Positions 42,450-51,178 of a stretch of 64,000 nucleotides of DNA are shown here, piece by piece (positions within the stretch are counted from its first letter, which is position 1; every line of letters begins with the position of its first letter). The position numbers and the translations under genes are program-made. Source of the stretch: Tridacna crocea (taxonomy: Eukaryota; Mollusca; Bivalvia; Cardiida; Cardiidae); the NCBI GenBank assembly GCA_943736015.1, contig OX031069.1, positions 18,667,235-18,731,234 of the forward strand, written 5' to 3'. Below the pieces are notes generated by a model, which worked only from the letters and a program-made list of their open reading frames with translations, searched no databases and had not been told where the DNA came from.

Positions 42450-42480
42450 CGGGCTATTTAGCCACGGGCTATTTAGCCAG
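42450..42480 (+). repeat. 15-bp tandem pair
   Basis: CGGGCTATTTAGCCA twice in direct succession; each unit is itself partly palindromic (GGCTATTTAGCC). Confidence 0.7.
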
Positions 42481-42594
42481 ATTGAAGATCAGATCACATG
42501 TTTTGGGTGCAGTGATTTGAACGATCTGTTAAAGCTGCCTCGGTTACACACAGCATTTGATGGCAAATCCCTTAAAGCACCAAGACGCTTTCAC

Positions 42595-42665
42595 AATATT
42601 CGTAACCAGCTGGCTGCTTTCCCACATAAACATTGTCAAAACAACAAACAGCTGTAGGAGAAGAA
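42595..42665. repeat. Repeat H, weak copy
   Basis: GGCTGCTTTCCCACAT and ACAGCTGTAGGAGAAG resemble 14150-14245 and 49430-49530. Confidence 0.35.
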
Positions 42666-42825
42666 TTAATCCCATTGCATTGGTCAACTCTGACCCTAAG
42701 GGATAAATTTGGTCAAGTTGTTGATAAGATCAAGCGATAAATCTCAAGTCCTGTTGGCTTATGAACGTTCAATGGAGGCTCTGCCCTAGTATAATCTAGA
42801 GTGCCTATGCAAAATAGACAGCACT

Positions 42826-42890
42826 GATCAAAGATCAAACTGTTTTTTCTGTGCAGTCTGATCTCGATCTACTTTGGTCATAGACGTGCA
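42826..42890. repeat. Family E repeat
   Basis: Right half GTGCAGTCTGATCTCGATCTAC is clear; left half mutated. Confidence 0.5.
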
Positions 42891-42909
42891 CAAAGACGTG
42901 ATAGCCTAG

Positions 42910-43050
42910 TAACCCCTTGTCAAACAATTACGGAAAAGGAACAAAATGCTGTTACATGTAGCTAGCAGTTTCTCCTTTTCTTTGTGTGCCTTCAAACCTT
43001 TCACATAAAAAGCCCCACTGTTTGATCCAAATCGAATTTCTTTTCTGCTG
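42910..43050 (-). mobile_element. Family A MITE, degenerate
   Basis: ACGGAAAAGGAACAAAATGC and AGTTTCTCCTTTTC remain; right end absent. Confidence 0.55.
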
Positions 43051-43278
43051 TTAACCCACTACCACACAATCCCTTCTTTTGACGGCCCTGAGAAAGAAGC
43101 CTTTAGAAAGCATTGTGGGAAAAGGAGAATGCTGGTAACCAGCATTTTCTCCTTTTCCCACAATGTTTTCTACTCTTCACCAAACAAATTTCAAATTCTT
43201 GGTCACTTTTATTTTGTCGTCTGCAAATGCTTTCAATTTGGACAAACCTAAAATATTGCCGTTTGGTAATGAGTTTAA
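43051..43278 (-). mobile_element. Family A MITE, A3
   Basis: TTAACCCACTACC / GGTAATGAGTTTAA. One stem half lacks three A residues (GGAGAATGC). Confidence 0.9.
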
Positions 43279-43311
43279 CTTTTACTAATTTACATCACGA
43301 CAAGTTTAAAC

Positions 43312-43395
43312 TTTTTATATTTGGCAAATAGTTACCGTAACTCTTTATCTACCAACAAAAATGGGAGACTTATCAGAACAAAAGCATTTTATTAA
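43312..43395 (+). repeat. Direct duplicate, copy 1 (occupied)
   Basis: TTTTATATTTGGCAAATAG to AAAGCATTTTATTAA, repeated at 43559-43636. Ends at the TTAA filled by a family B copy. Confidence 0.8.
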
Positions 43396-43559
43396 CCCTT
43401 TACGCCATAGATACTCATTTCTACGCATTGCTTGTAGAAGCCTTTGGAAAACATTGTGCCAAAAGCTGAAATAGCTCGTGACGAGCAATTTCACCTTTTG
43501 CCACAATGTTTTCTATGCTATCAAAAGGTGTCATATACACATAGTCATAAGAAATGGCT
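43392..43559 (-). mobile_element. Family B MITE, inverted and truncated
   Basis: TTAACCCTTTACGCCATAGAT start, stem GCCAAAAGCTGAAATAGC / GCAATTTCACCTTTTGCC; stops at AAGAAATGGC where the duplicate begins. The only inverted B copy here. Confidence 0.85.
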
Positions 43560-43636
43560 TTTTATATTTGGCAAATAGTTACAATAACTCTTTATCTACC
43601 AACAAAAACTTATCAGAACCAAAAGCATTTTATTAA
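43559..43636 (+). repeat. Direct duplicate, copy 2 (empty site)
   Basis: Same sequence as 43312-43395 with small changes; its TTAA continues into TTTAGAAG without an insertion. It is also the left arm of the MITE at 43583. Confidence 0.8.
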
Positions 43637-43790
43637 TTTAGAAGTTGCTCAAATGAAGTGTTTTTGTTTGATAGAATAGAAAATATTATGGGCAAAAGGA
43701 GAAAATGCTGGTATCCAGCATTTTCTTTCTCACAATGTTTTCAAGATTCTTCTCTCCTGTGGTCATTTCAATGTGGAATTGTGAAGTTAC
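43583..43790 (+). mobile_element. Family A MITE, diverged
   Basis: TAACTCTTTATC left. Stem GGGCAAAAGGAGAAAATGC; second half partly deleted (TTTTCTTTCTCAC). Confidence 0.72.
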
Positions 43791-44012
43791 AATTAATGTA
43801 ATTTAATGACAGTAGTATGTGAACCTTGAAATTTTTCATATTTGTGGGTAACCCTACCTTACCTAGTTATTCTACCGTTTCTGATTTTATAAGTAATTGA
43901 ATGACACTAGTACTTTACTTCATATCATAGTATCTTTTCTGGCTAAAGAAATAATTGCATAAAAAAATATTGATCCGATACAGTGACTAGTACAGGTATT
44001 ATGGTACTTTTA

Positions 44013-44114
44013 AGCCTTTTCCCACAATGTTATTTTAATAAATCTTTTGGAAAATACAGGTACATCAGATGGTGCATAAAATATGGTTGTCTGCAAAATC
44101 TTTCAGTACAAAAT
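44013..44114 (-). mobile_element. Family A half fragment
   Basis: CCTTTTCCCACAATG then a degraded outer arm with GTCTGCAAAATCTTTC. Confidence 0.48.
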
Positions 44115-44357
44115 TTAACTCTTTCACCGGACAGCAAAATCATATACCGGTACTTGTTCTGACTGACAGCACTAACTTTGCAGAAAAACCAATCAAAACT
44201 ATGTTTAAATAATAGGATTTGTCTTTGAAAGGATAGAAAATGTTGTGGGAAAAGGAGAAAATGCTAGTTACTGGCATTTTCTTCTTTTTCCACAATGTTT
44301 TCAAAAGGCATCTTCCTCAATGCTGTTAAAACCCAGCTTTATGTGGTAACTGGTATT
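44115..44357 (+). mobile_element. Family A MITE, diverged
   Basis: TTAACTCTTTCACCGG. Loop CTAGTTACTGG. Right end GGTAACTGGTA. Confidence 0.75.
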
Positions 44358-44524
44358 CTAGTCCTGTAACTGGCACAGAGTTACCGTTCCTGACATAAAA
44401 TTATTTAGATAAAAGGTTAACTTGAAAAAGTCCATATCTTTTTATCAGTACAAGCTTTAAATGGGATGGTCTGTTATTCATAAATAAAATTTTCTACCCA
44501 CCACATAGTTTTAGACTTGTCACC

Positions 44525-44748
44525 TAGATTCTTTACCAAACAACAAAATTTTAGAATGGTTCAAATTGAAAGCACATGCACACTAAATAATAAACACAAC
44601 TAAAAAACTAAAATTTCTTTCCATTAGGGCAGAAAACATTGCGGGAAAAGGAGAAAATGCTCCAGCATTTTCTCCTTTTCCCACAATGTTTTTAAAAGGC
44701 TTTTATCTCAGGGTCATAAAAACAAGAGACTGTTTTGTAAAGGGTTAA
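44525..44748 (+). mobile_element. Family A MITE, A2, loop deleted
   Basis: AGAAAATGCTCCAGCATTTTCT: the GGTTACC centre is gone, leaving a nearly loopless stem. Right TTAA shared. Confidence 0.85.
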
Positions 44749-44822
44749 GGGTAGAAACAACTTTGGGTACAGGAGGAAATGCTGCTGTGCAATTTTTTTC
44801 ATTTTTTTCTAGATGCTTTAGC
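44745..44822 (+). mobile_element. Family A core scrap
   Basis: GGGTAGAAACAACTTTGGGTAC followed by degraded stem. Confidence 0.45.
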
Positions 44823-45046
44823 TTAACCCTTTCCCAAATGACAAACTTTTGGACTAGACTAAATTGAAAGCATTAATTTTGCAGACGACAATTCAACTCT
44901 TGCTGAAAAGATGATTTCTGTCTATGATAGGGTAGAAAACATTGTGGGAAAAGGAGAAAATGATGGTTATCAGCATTTTCTCCTTTTCCCGCAACGTTTT
45001 CAAAAGGCTACTATTCCAAACTAGGGATTGTTTAGGAAAGGATTAA
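44823..45046 (+). mobile_element. Family A MITE
   Basis: CCCTTTCCC left, GGAAAGGATTAA right; left arm AAGCATTAATTTTGCAG variant. Close to 47958-48177. Confidence 0.88.
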
Positions 45047-45432
45047 AAAAGCATTTTTAACCAGGGTTCACCCAAAGACACAATGACAAAGTGGGTACTG
45101 ATTAGATAGTATATGTAATGATAAGAATGTCTTTTCTTATCTGCACATTGAGGTGCTCTCTGTATTTCACAAAAAGTAGCGATGTTACTTTTTTTTTAAA
45201 AAACACAATCAACCTTTTTAAACACACAATAAGACATAACTTCTCCAAAACATCTGGATTCAGAAATGCATTTGGATAAACACCGGTCATGGCTGAATTA
45301 TTTCAAGAATGTAATGTTCATCTAATACATCATGCGAAAAATAGGTGGATTGCCTACTATACATGGTACATGATATTTTTTCACTTCTCATCAGGGTTTC
45401 TGTTCTGATTAATTTGAGATTTTTTTTTCCAC

Positions 45433-45606
45433 TTAACCCTGTATCAAGCAGTCCATAGTTTTACTGTTCCTGAAATTTTTTGAAAACACTGAGAAGGAGA
45501 AAGCATTTTTTCCCTTTCCAATACTTTTTTTTCAATCTTATCAGAGAACTAAGTATGTTTGTACCAGTTTTGAACTGTGCTGTCTCTAAAATCTGTTGCA
45601 TGGGAG
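45433..45606 (-). mobile_element. Family A MITE, degenerate
   Basis: TTAACCCTGTATC start; AGGAGAAAGCATTTTTTCCC core; right end lost. Confidence 0.55.
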
Positions 45607-45651
45607 ATTATTTTGGATATGGTATGTTTAGTTATGGGTTACAACTTCAAA

Positions 45652-45860
45652 TTATCCCTTTACCCCATGAGGCATTTCTATGGTATCTCTATTATTGACC
45701 CTAAATAACAGCAAGGATGAAGCTGTTTCTTATGTGTATATGACACCTTTTGAAAGCATAGAAAGCATTGTGACAAAAGGTGAAATTGCTTGTCACAATG
45801 TTTTCCAAAGGCTCCTACAAGCAATGCATAGAAATGAGTATTTATGGAGTAAAGGGTTAT
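45652..45860 (+). mobile_element. Family B MITE with TTAT at both ends
   Basis: B arms intact, but one stem half is missing (GGTGAAATTGCTTGTCACAA). TTAT flanks both ends instead of TTAA. Confidence 0.88.
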
Positions 45861-46110
45861 CCCTTTACCCCTCCCAACACACACTAAGAAAAGAACTGCT
45901 AGATTTCTTCATCTTCAAAGTATTTGCAAACTAAAACTTAAATTTGGCTCTACTGATAGATTTGTTAAAGGTGTAATACATTGTAGGCAATGCTGGTGTC
46001 CACACTGTTTTCTATTTTTCAACTCTGTATTTTAGTTTTGGCGCAATTTCTTGTCCACAAATGCCTTCATTTGTTACTGTCTAAAATTTTGCAGTGTGGT
46101 GAAAGCTTAA
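45857..46110 (-). mobile_element. Family A MITE, very degenerate
   Basis: TTATCCCTTTACC start, sparse stem, right arm GTCTAAAATTTTGCAGTG and AAAGCTTAA. Confidence 0.55.
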
Positions 46111-46335
46111 CTGTTTAGGACTCAATGACATCTTTTAATGCCCCTGAGGAAGAGGCCTTTGAAAACTTTGTGGGAAAAGGAGAAAATGCTGGTAACCAGC
46201 ATTTTCTCATTTTCACATAAAGTTTTCTACTCTATGAAAGAAACATTGCATTGTTTGAGCTAGTACTATGAAAATTATGGCCTACAAATGCTTTCTTTTT
46301 GGATAGGTCTAAAATTCTGTTATGTGGTATAGACA
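46107..46335 (-). mobile_element. Family A MITE, diverged
   Basis: Left TTAA shared. Good core (GGAGAAAATGCTGGTAACC), right end GTGGTATAGACA. Confidence 0.78.
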
Positions 46336-46547
46336 ATGCATCACTAAACAAGATCTAAAGATGTCCTGATAAAATAAATGTAGTACTTCAAATATGCAAC
46401 CTTTGTCTAAAACATCCAAATCTGCTGTACAGTGTGGATCTTCAGAGATAAAGGGTTGCTTCTATTACAGCAAGTAGTGGCCTGAGCATTAATCATCGGA
46501 CCCTAATTACGATAAATAATTTCTTTTTTGATAAGTGAAATACCTAC

Positions 46548-47039
46548 CCATCCGCCCTGTGAACTAATCCATTGGTCCAGATTACTTTGTAGATAGGTAG
46601 AAACCCAATCGTAAATAGAATCCACTAAGTGTCCCATATCTTTTTCAACACATTCTATTGCTATTGCACCTCCAAAAGCAAATAAAGCAACTATTCGTCC
46701 CCAGTTTATTCCGTCCACAAACAGTTCTCTAGCAACGGCAATAAAAGTTGGGTAAGCAATATTTGGTGTAATGTGCAACTGTTCCACCATGCTTTCGAAT
46801 TCAGCGCTATATCGTTCTTCAAACTCATCAGCCAACTTTCTCATAGCTGTGTGTATATCATTTACACTTTCAAGGGGTGGTTTGTTATGCCAGTTGTGGC
46901 CATGTTTTTGCAATCTATAATTCAAATAATCAGCCACTAAATACCTCGTACTTGTTGGATTCATTTCTACGTTGTTATTTGAATTCGTCTTCACCCCATT
47001 TTTGTCAATTAAATTCCACATATACGATCCAAGATTCAT
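46548..47039 (-). CDS. Bcl-2/Bcl-w-like apoptosis regulator, first coding exon
   Basis: Anti-apoptotic Bcl-2 family member; such proteins sit on mitochondrial and ER membranes and hold BH3 proteins and Bax/Bak in check. ATG at 47039 is the first Met after an in-frame TAG directly upstream. The exon encodes 164 residues. BH4 lies at about 31-50 (TRYLVADYLNYRL). BH3 is at 65-77 (AMRKLADEFEERY), with Ala in place of the usual Gly before Asp71. BH1 is at 105-130, with the diagnostic NWGR at 112-115 and FGG. BH2 begins at 157 (WISSQGGW). The donor GTAGGT follows Trp164 in phase 0; reading on gives only 14 intron-coded residues and a stop. Continuation is the exon at 3202-3074, for about 206 residues in all. 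Only about 14 residues separate BH4 from BH3, so the long regulatory loop of BCL2 and Bcl-xL is absent, as in Bcl-w. The repertoire (BH1-BH4 plus anchor) favours a pro-survival member. Confidence 0.95.
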
Positions 47040-47330
47040 CTACTCAGTAGACTAACCGTAAACTTACGTTCCTGAGTAGCAGCTGTACATAGCCTACTCG
47101 ACCAAGTCTTCCGAATATTCATTCATAAACATATTGTGTACATGTATGTCAGTAGGCGGGGCAAATTTTACAACACAGATAGACCCATTCGGCAGACCTC
47201 GGGTGACGGGAACCAGTAGGTACGGAATCGGCCGGGTTGTGACGACTGAGACAGACCACCTGCATTCGGCTTACTCGGGTGATGGGAGTTGTAGGTACGG
47301 AATCTGCCGAGTTATGACGAGTGAGACCAC
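47040..47330 (-). promoter_or_regulatory. Putative 5' UTR/promoter of the Bcl-2-like gene
   Basis: Less AT-rich than its surroundings. Holds a direct repeat of about 54 bp at 47198-47252 and 47274-47326 (GTAGGTACGGAATCKGCCGR, GTGAGAC). TGACG, the CREB/ATF half-site, occurs at about 47204, 47240 and 47315. A GTAAGT on the minus strand near 47068 could be a 5' UTR donor. Promoter role is inferred from position only. Confidence 0.35.
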
Positions 47331-47424
47331 CAGCTCTGATGCAAATCTAAATTTCGATAATATTGAACATAATTTGGAACAGCATAGGGTCCTGCGAATA
47401 GATGGCTCTGTTCACAGAGAAAAC

Positions 47425-47455
47425 TTGATCGTACAAAGTCTGTGCAGTCTGATCT
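47425..47455. repeat. Family E fragment
   Basis: GTCTGTGCAGTCTGATCTGA, joined directly to a MITE half at TTACCAGC. Confidence 0.45.
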
Positions 47456-47601
47456 GATTACCAGCATTTTCTTGTTCTCACAATGTTTTTAATCCTTATG
47501 GACAAAATTTCAGTTTCTTAGTCACATTAAAAGCTGTCGTCTGCATACGCTTGAAATTGATTTTCACTAGACTAAAATTGTGTCGTTTGGTATTGGGTTA
47601 A
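47455..47601 (-). mobile_element. Family A MITE, half element
   Basis: Starts at the loop (TTACCAGCATTTTC) and ends GGTATTGGGTTAA. Confidence 0.75.
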
Positions 47602-47669
47602 TTGAACTACAAGCATCAGTCTGTTTCTCTGCATCAGACTTTTACAGACCTTGAGAAGCCTGTCTGGTC

Positions 47670-47900
47670 TTAACCCTTTACCACACAATTGCAAGATACA
47701 GAAAGAAGAATTTTTAGAACTTTGTGGGAAAAAATAAAAGAAAATGCTTGTAAGAAGCATTTTCTCCTCGTTTTCTACAATAGTTTCTACCTAACCAAAC
47801 ACAATTTTCATTATTTTGGCCATATTTATTTTGCGGTCTGCAAATGCTCTCAATTCAATTACCAATTAGTCTAATATTTTGTTGTTTGGTATAGGGCTAA
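47670..47900 (-). mobile_element. Family A MITE, diverged
   Basis: TTAA left, CTAA right. Loop GCTTGTAAGAAGC; stem has AAATAAAAGAAAATG against CATTTTCTCCTCG. Confidence 0.8.
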
Positions 47901-47957
47901 AGTGTGATAAAGTGGACTGGACCTTCCTACCAGCTGATAAACCACTGATAACAAATA

Positions 47958-48177
47958 TTAACACTTTCCCAAACAACAAACTTTTGGACCAGACCAAATT
48001 GAAAGCATTTGCAGACAACTCTTGCTGAAAAGATGATTTTTGCCTATGATAGGATGGAAACATTTTGGGAAAAGGAGAAAATGCTGGTTACCAGCATTTT
48101 CTCATTTTCCCACAATGTTTTCAAACGGCTACTATTCCAGACCCGTAAAAACCAGGGATTGTTTGGGAAAAGGTTAA
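47958..48177 (+). mobile_element. Family A MITE, A2 right arm
   Basis: Left CACTTTCCC, right GGGAAAAGGTTAA. Right TTAA shared. Confidence 0.88.
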
Positions 48178-48400
48178 CTGTTTACCAAACAACAAAATTT
48201 TAGACTGCTTCAAATTGAAGGCACTTAAAGACGACAAAATCAAGGTAGCTCAAAAATTGATTTTTTCCAAGCAGGGTAGAAAACATTGTAGGAAAAGGAG
48301 AAAATGCTTCTAACAAGCATTTTCTCCTTTTCCCACAATGTTTTCAAAAGACTTCTATCTCAGGGTCATAAAAACCAGGGATTGTTTGGTTAAGGGTTAA
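48174..48400 (+). mobile_element. Family A MITE, A2
   Basis: Loop GCTTCTAACAAGC differs from GCTGGTTACCAGC. TTAA both ends. Confidence 0.88.
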
Positions 48401-48566
48401 GTACACAGGTTTTAGAGCTGTCTAGGGAAATGGATCCTTAACTAGAAATGTATGATAATAAAGACATATACTAAAATTTCTGTTGTAAATTGGTCCCTCG
48501 AGGCTTTATGATGCAAAACATAAATACATACCATACTTATCATAAATGTACTCTGAGAAACTCAAT

Positions 48567-48792
48567 TCAACTCTTCACAAACGACAAAAATTTAGACTGC
48601 TCCATATTGAAAGCACTTGCCGACGAAAAAATAAACGGAACTAAAACATCAAATTGGTTTCCAGCAGGGAAGAAAACATTGTGGGAATAGGAGTAAATGC
48701 TGGTTACCAGCATTTTTCCTTTTCTCACGATGTTTTCAAAAGGCTTCTATCTCGGGGTCGTAAAAACCAAGGACTGTTTGGTAAAGGGTTAA
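48567..48792 (+). mobile_element. Family A MITE, A2
   Basis: TCAA left, TTAA right. TTTCCAGCAGGG present; second stem half short by a few bases. Confidence 0.86.
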
Positions 48793-49141
48793 AGGGAATA
48801 ATGAGTACCCGAAGGACTTTTTTTTTTGCAATAGTAATTTTCTGAAATGGCTCGAATGTCTCAAATCAATACGCATTTAAATACAACACTAGAAAAGAAA
48901 GTGAATCATTGTAAATAAAAGCAATATTATTTCTTAAATATAAAAAGATTCAACCTTAGACCATAGCAAGATGAGAAGAGACTGAAAGGGGGAAAAAAAT
49001 ACTATCGAAGGGAAATAGCTGATCAAAATATTAGTTTTCATTTTAAAAGAAGAGTTATTTCCCTTGATTTATGATAAAAACTGGCATCAACCCTGAATGG
49101 ATGATTGATGTAAGATTGATTATATGGTTTTTAGCTCCGTT
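48793..49141. other. No gene or repeat family recognised
   Basis: Upstream flank of the Bcl-2-like gene; nothing supported. Confidence 0.4.
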
Positions 49142-49370
49142 TTAACTCTTTACCACACGAGAAAGTTTTAGACTTGTCCAAATTGAAAGCATTTGCAGAA
49201 GACAAAATAAAGGTGACTGAAAAATAGAAATTTGTTCTGGGAAGGGTAGAAAACACTGTGGGAAAAGGAGAAAATGCTGGTTACCAGCATTTTCTCCTTT
49301 TCCCACAGTGTTTTTAAAAGGCTTCTTTCTCAGGGGTGTCAAAAGTAGGGGTTGTGTGGTAATGGGTTAA
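49142..49370 (+). mobile_element. Family A MITE, A3-like, 229 bp
   Basis: TTAA both ends. Stem ACACTGTGGG paired with CCCACAGTGT: a mirrored A-to-C / T-to-G pair relative to ACATTGTGGG. Confidence 0.92.
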
Positions 49371-49429
49371 AAATTTTTTTAGTTACGTCTTGGCAATCAG
49401 TGCTGCTATTCATGCTTTCCCTTAGATTC

Positions 49430-49530
49430 TCTTCCATTACTCGGTATAATATTCTTTTCAAGCTACTGGCTGCTTTCTAGCATTACCATCTTTGAAACAA
49501 TAGTCAGCTGTGAGAGAAGGTTGAACTCTT
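49430..49530. repeat. Repeat H, copy
   Basis: Shares CTGGCTGCTTTCTAGCATTA and CATCTTTGAAACAATAG with 14150-14245. Confidence 0.45.
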
Positions 49531-49550
49531 TCACAATGACCGTCATTAAT

Positions 49551-49640
49551 TCTCCGAAAGAAATTGGCCAAGCCAGGGATTAACCAGCCACCCTATGTTT
49601 TCAAATCCAGTGTACTACCAACTGAGCCATTGGGGCTTGG
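49551..49640 (-). mobile_element. SINE head fragment
   Basis: Reverse complement has A box GGCTCAGTTGGTAGT, B box GGTTAATCCC and GGCCAATTTCTTTC. The 3' body is absent. Confidence 0.6.
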
Positions 49641-49666
49641 CCCTACGGGGTGGTTGATGACCAAAA

Positions 49667-50105
49667 TTACTCTTTACCACGTAATCCCTACTTTAACCCT
49701 TTATCCCAGAAGGCATTTCTATGGTATCTCTAATTAAACATAAATAAGAGCAAGGATAAAGCAGTTTCTTGTGTGTATATGACACCTTTTGATAGCGTAG
49801 AAATCATTGTGGCAAAAGGTGAAATTGCTCGTGACGAACAATTTCACCTTTTGCCATAATGTTTTCCAAAGGCTCCTACAAGCTATGTGTAGAAATGAGT
49901 ATCTATGGAGTAAACGGTTAACAACCCTGGGAAAGAAGCCTTTTGAAAACATAGTGGGAAAAGAAGAAAATGCTGTAATCAGCATTTTCCCGTTTCACAC
50001 AATGTTTTCTACCCTTCCCAAACCAATTTTCAATTTATTAATCACATTTATTTTGTTGTTCAAATGCTTTCAGTTCTAAAATTACCTCGCGTGGTAAAAA
50101 GTTAA
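49667..50105 (-). mobile_element. Family A MITE interrupted by a family B copy
   Basis: Outer copy starts TTACTCTTTACC, breaks at CCCTACTTTAA (49696), resumes at 49918 with TTAACAACCCTGGGAAAG and ends GGTAAAAAGTTAA. The break is the element's own internal TTAA. Confidence 0.9.
49693..49921 (+). mobile_element. Family B MITE, nested
   Basis: TTAA both ends, 229 bp. Core AATTGCTCGTGACGAACAAT carries one unpaired change. Confidence 0.92.
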
Positions 50106-50570
50106 AGTTTTTACTGATGCAGAATCATTAAGTGCTCAGTTTTCAAGATATTTCTGACATACGAAATTTTTTGAATTTGGGTTAAATAGACTGTCAGGTG
50201 ATTGGATTTTTAGTTCTTGAATCGGGAAACTCCCTTTGAAGTCGTGGTGGGTTGGGAAGCATGCTTATGACGTTATGTGTGTAGAACGTGAAATGAATGC
50301 TTGTAAACAAAGGGTGTCAAACGGATCAAGATTTTTTGTTGAATAGATTTTCACTGTTTGGGATTCTTTGGGCCAAAAATATACCGATCTTGCTCTGAAA
50401 CTTTAGTATAAAATGTAGTAAAAATTGTCCGAGTAACCGAGTACTCGATCGGAAGAATGACTGAGTACTTGAGTATTAAAATCGATACTCGTTGCCATCC
50501 CTAATTTCTATCATGCAGTATTGAAGAAAATATAAAAAGGACATGGCTAGTTCATTCCTGTGAAGTTCAT
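50106..50570. other. Unassigned; possible terminal part of a DNA transposon
   Basis: Around 50430-50503 it shows GAGTACTCGATCGG, GAGTACTTGAGTA and a final CGTTGCCATCCCTA. The reverse of that end, TAGGGATGGCAACG, resembles some DNA-transposon termini. No partner end found. Confidence 0.3.
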
Positions 50571-50716
50571 TTACCTCTTTACCAAACAACAAGTTTTTGG
50601 ACTGGTCCAAATTGAAAGCATTTGCAGACATGATAATAAATGCAACTCAAAAATTTAGATTTGTTTTGAGCAGTGTAGAAAACATTATAAGAAAAGGAGA
50701 AAATGCTGCAAACCAG
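50571..50716 (+). mobile_element. Family A MITE, left half
   Basis: TTACCTCTTTACC through GGAGAAAATGCTGCAAACC; breaks at the loop against a 85-bp spacer repeat. Confidence 0.75.
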
Positions 50717-50717
50717 C

Positions 50718-50800
50718 TGAGATAGTTGGACAGATGAGAAACATTTATTTCGGATGGACATTAATCAGAAAATATTGGCAGAAGAGCAGAAATTGCTTAA
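50718..50800 (+). repeat. Spacer repeat S, copy 1
   Basis: GAGATAGTTGGACAGATGAG to GCAGAAATTGCTTAA. Also at about 51070-51155 and 52130-52215. Confidence 0.85.
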
Positions 50801-51043
50801 CTTTTTACCACACAATCCAGATATTAAATGACCTCGAGAAAGAAAGCATTTGAAAACATTGTGGGAAAAAGGAGAAAATGCTGGTAACCAGATGCTGGTA
50901 ACCAGCATTTTCTCCTTTTTCAAGAAAGTTTTCTGGCCATTTCCCTAGAAACTTTAAACTTTCAGTCATATTTATTCTGTTGTCTGCAATTAATGCTTTC
51001 AATTTCGACTAGTCCAAAATTTTGTCGTTTGGTTCAGAGTTAA
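50797..51043 (-). mobile_element. Family A MITE, unit 1 of a triplicated segment
   Basis: TTAA both ends. The loop is doubled (GCTGGTAACCAGATGCTGG). The outer arm has TTTTCTGGCCATTTCCCTAG, shared with unit 2. Confidence 0.88.
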
Positions 51044-51155
51044 TTGATGCTCACCTCCTTTGCCAGAGCACAGCTGAAATGGTTGGACAGATGAAACATG
51101 CATTAGGAATGCACATTAATCAGAAAATATTGGCAGAACATCAGAAATTGCTTAA
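51044..51155 (+). repeat. Spacer repeat S, copy 2
   Basis: GATGCTCACCTCC precedes the shared GTTGGACAGATGAAACAT...ATCAGAAATTGCTTAA; parallels 52106-52215. Confidence 0.85.
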
Positions 51156-51178
51156 CTCCTTGCCACGCAATCCTGACG

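Larger units (their letters stand above)
3203..46547 (-). other. Bcl-2-like gene intron, about 43.3 kb
   Basis: Bounded by a donor GTAGGT (minus strand, from 46547) and an acceptor TTTCAG (ending at 3203), both in phase 0. It contains most of the family A and B copies in this window, in both orientations, plus SINEs, a hAT-like element, tandem-repeat elements and a long-TIR element. No further exon is needed to complete the Bcl-2 fold. The long intron after the BH2 Gly-Gly-Trp has a parallel in human BCL2, whose corresponding intron is also very long. Confidence 0.85.

Noticed and set aside
46506..46547. Extension of the Bcl-2-like exon to the next stop (178 residues)
   Set aside because: The last 14 codons follow a consensus donor and lack BH2 continuation; the proper continuation is at 3202.
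47134..47457. 107-codon plus-strand open frame upstream of the Bcl-2-like gene
   Set aside because: Its coding-like look comes from the 54-bp direct repeat; no recognisable domain and divergent to the gene's 5' end.
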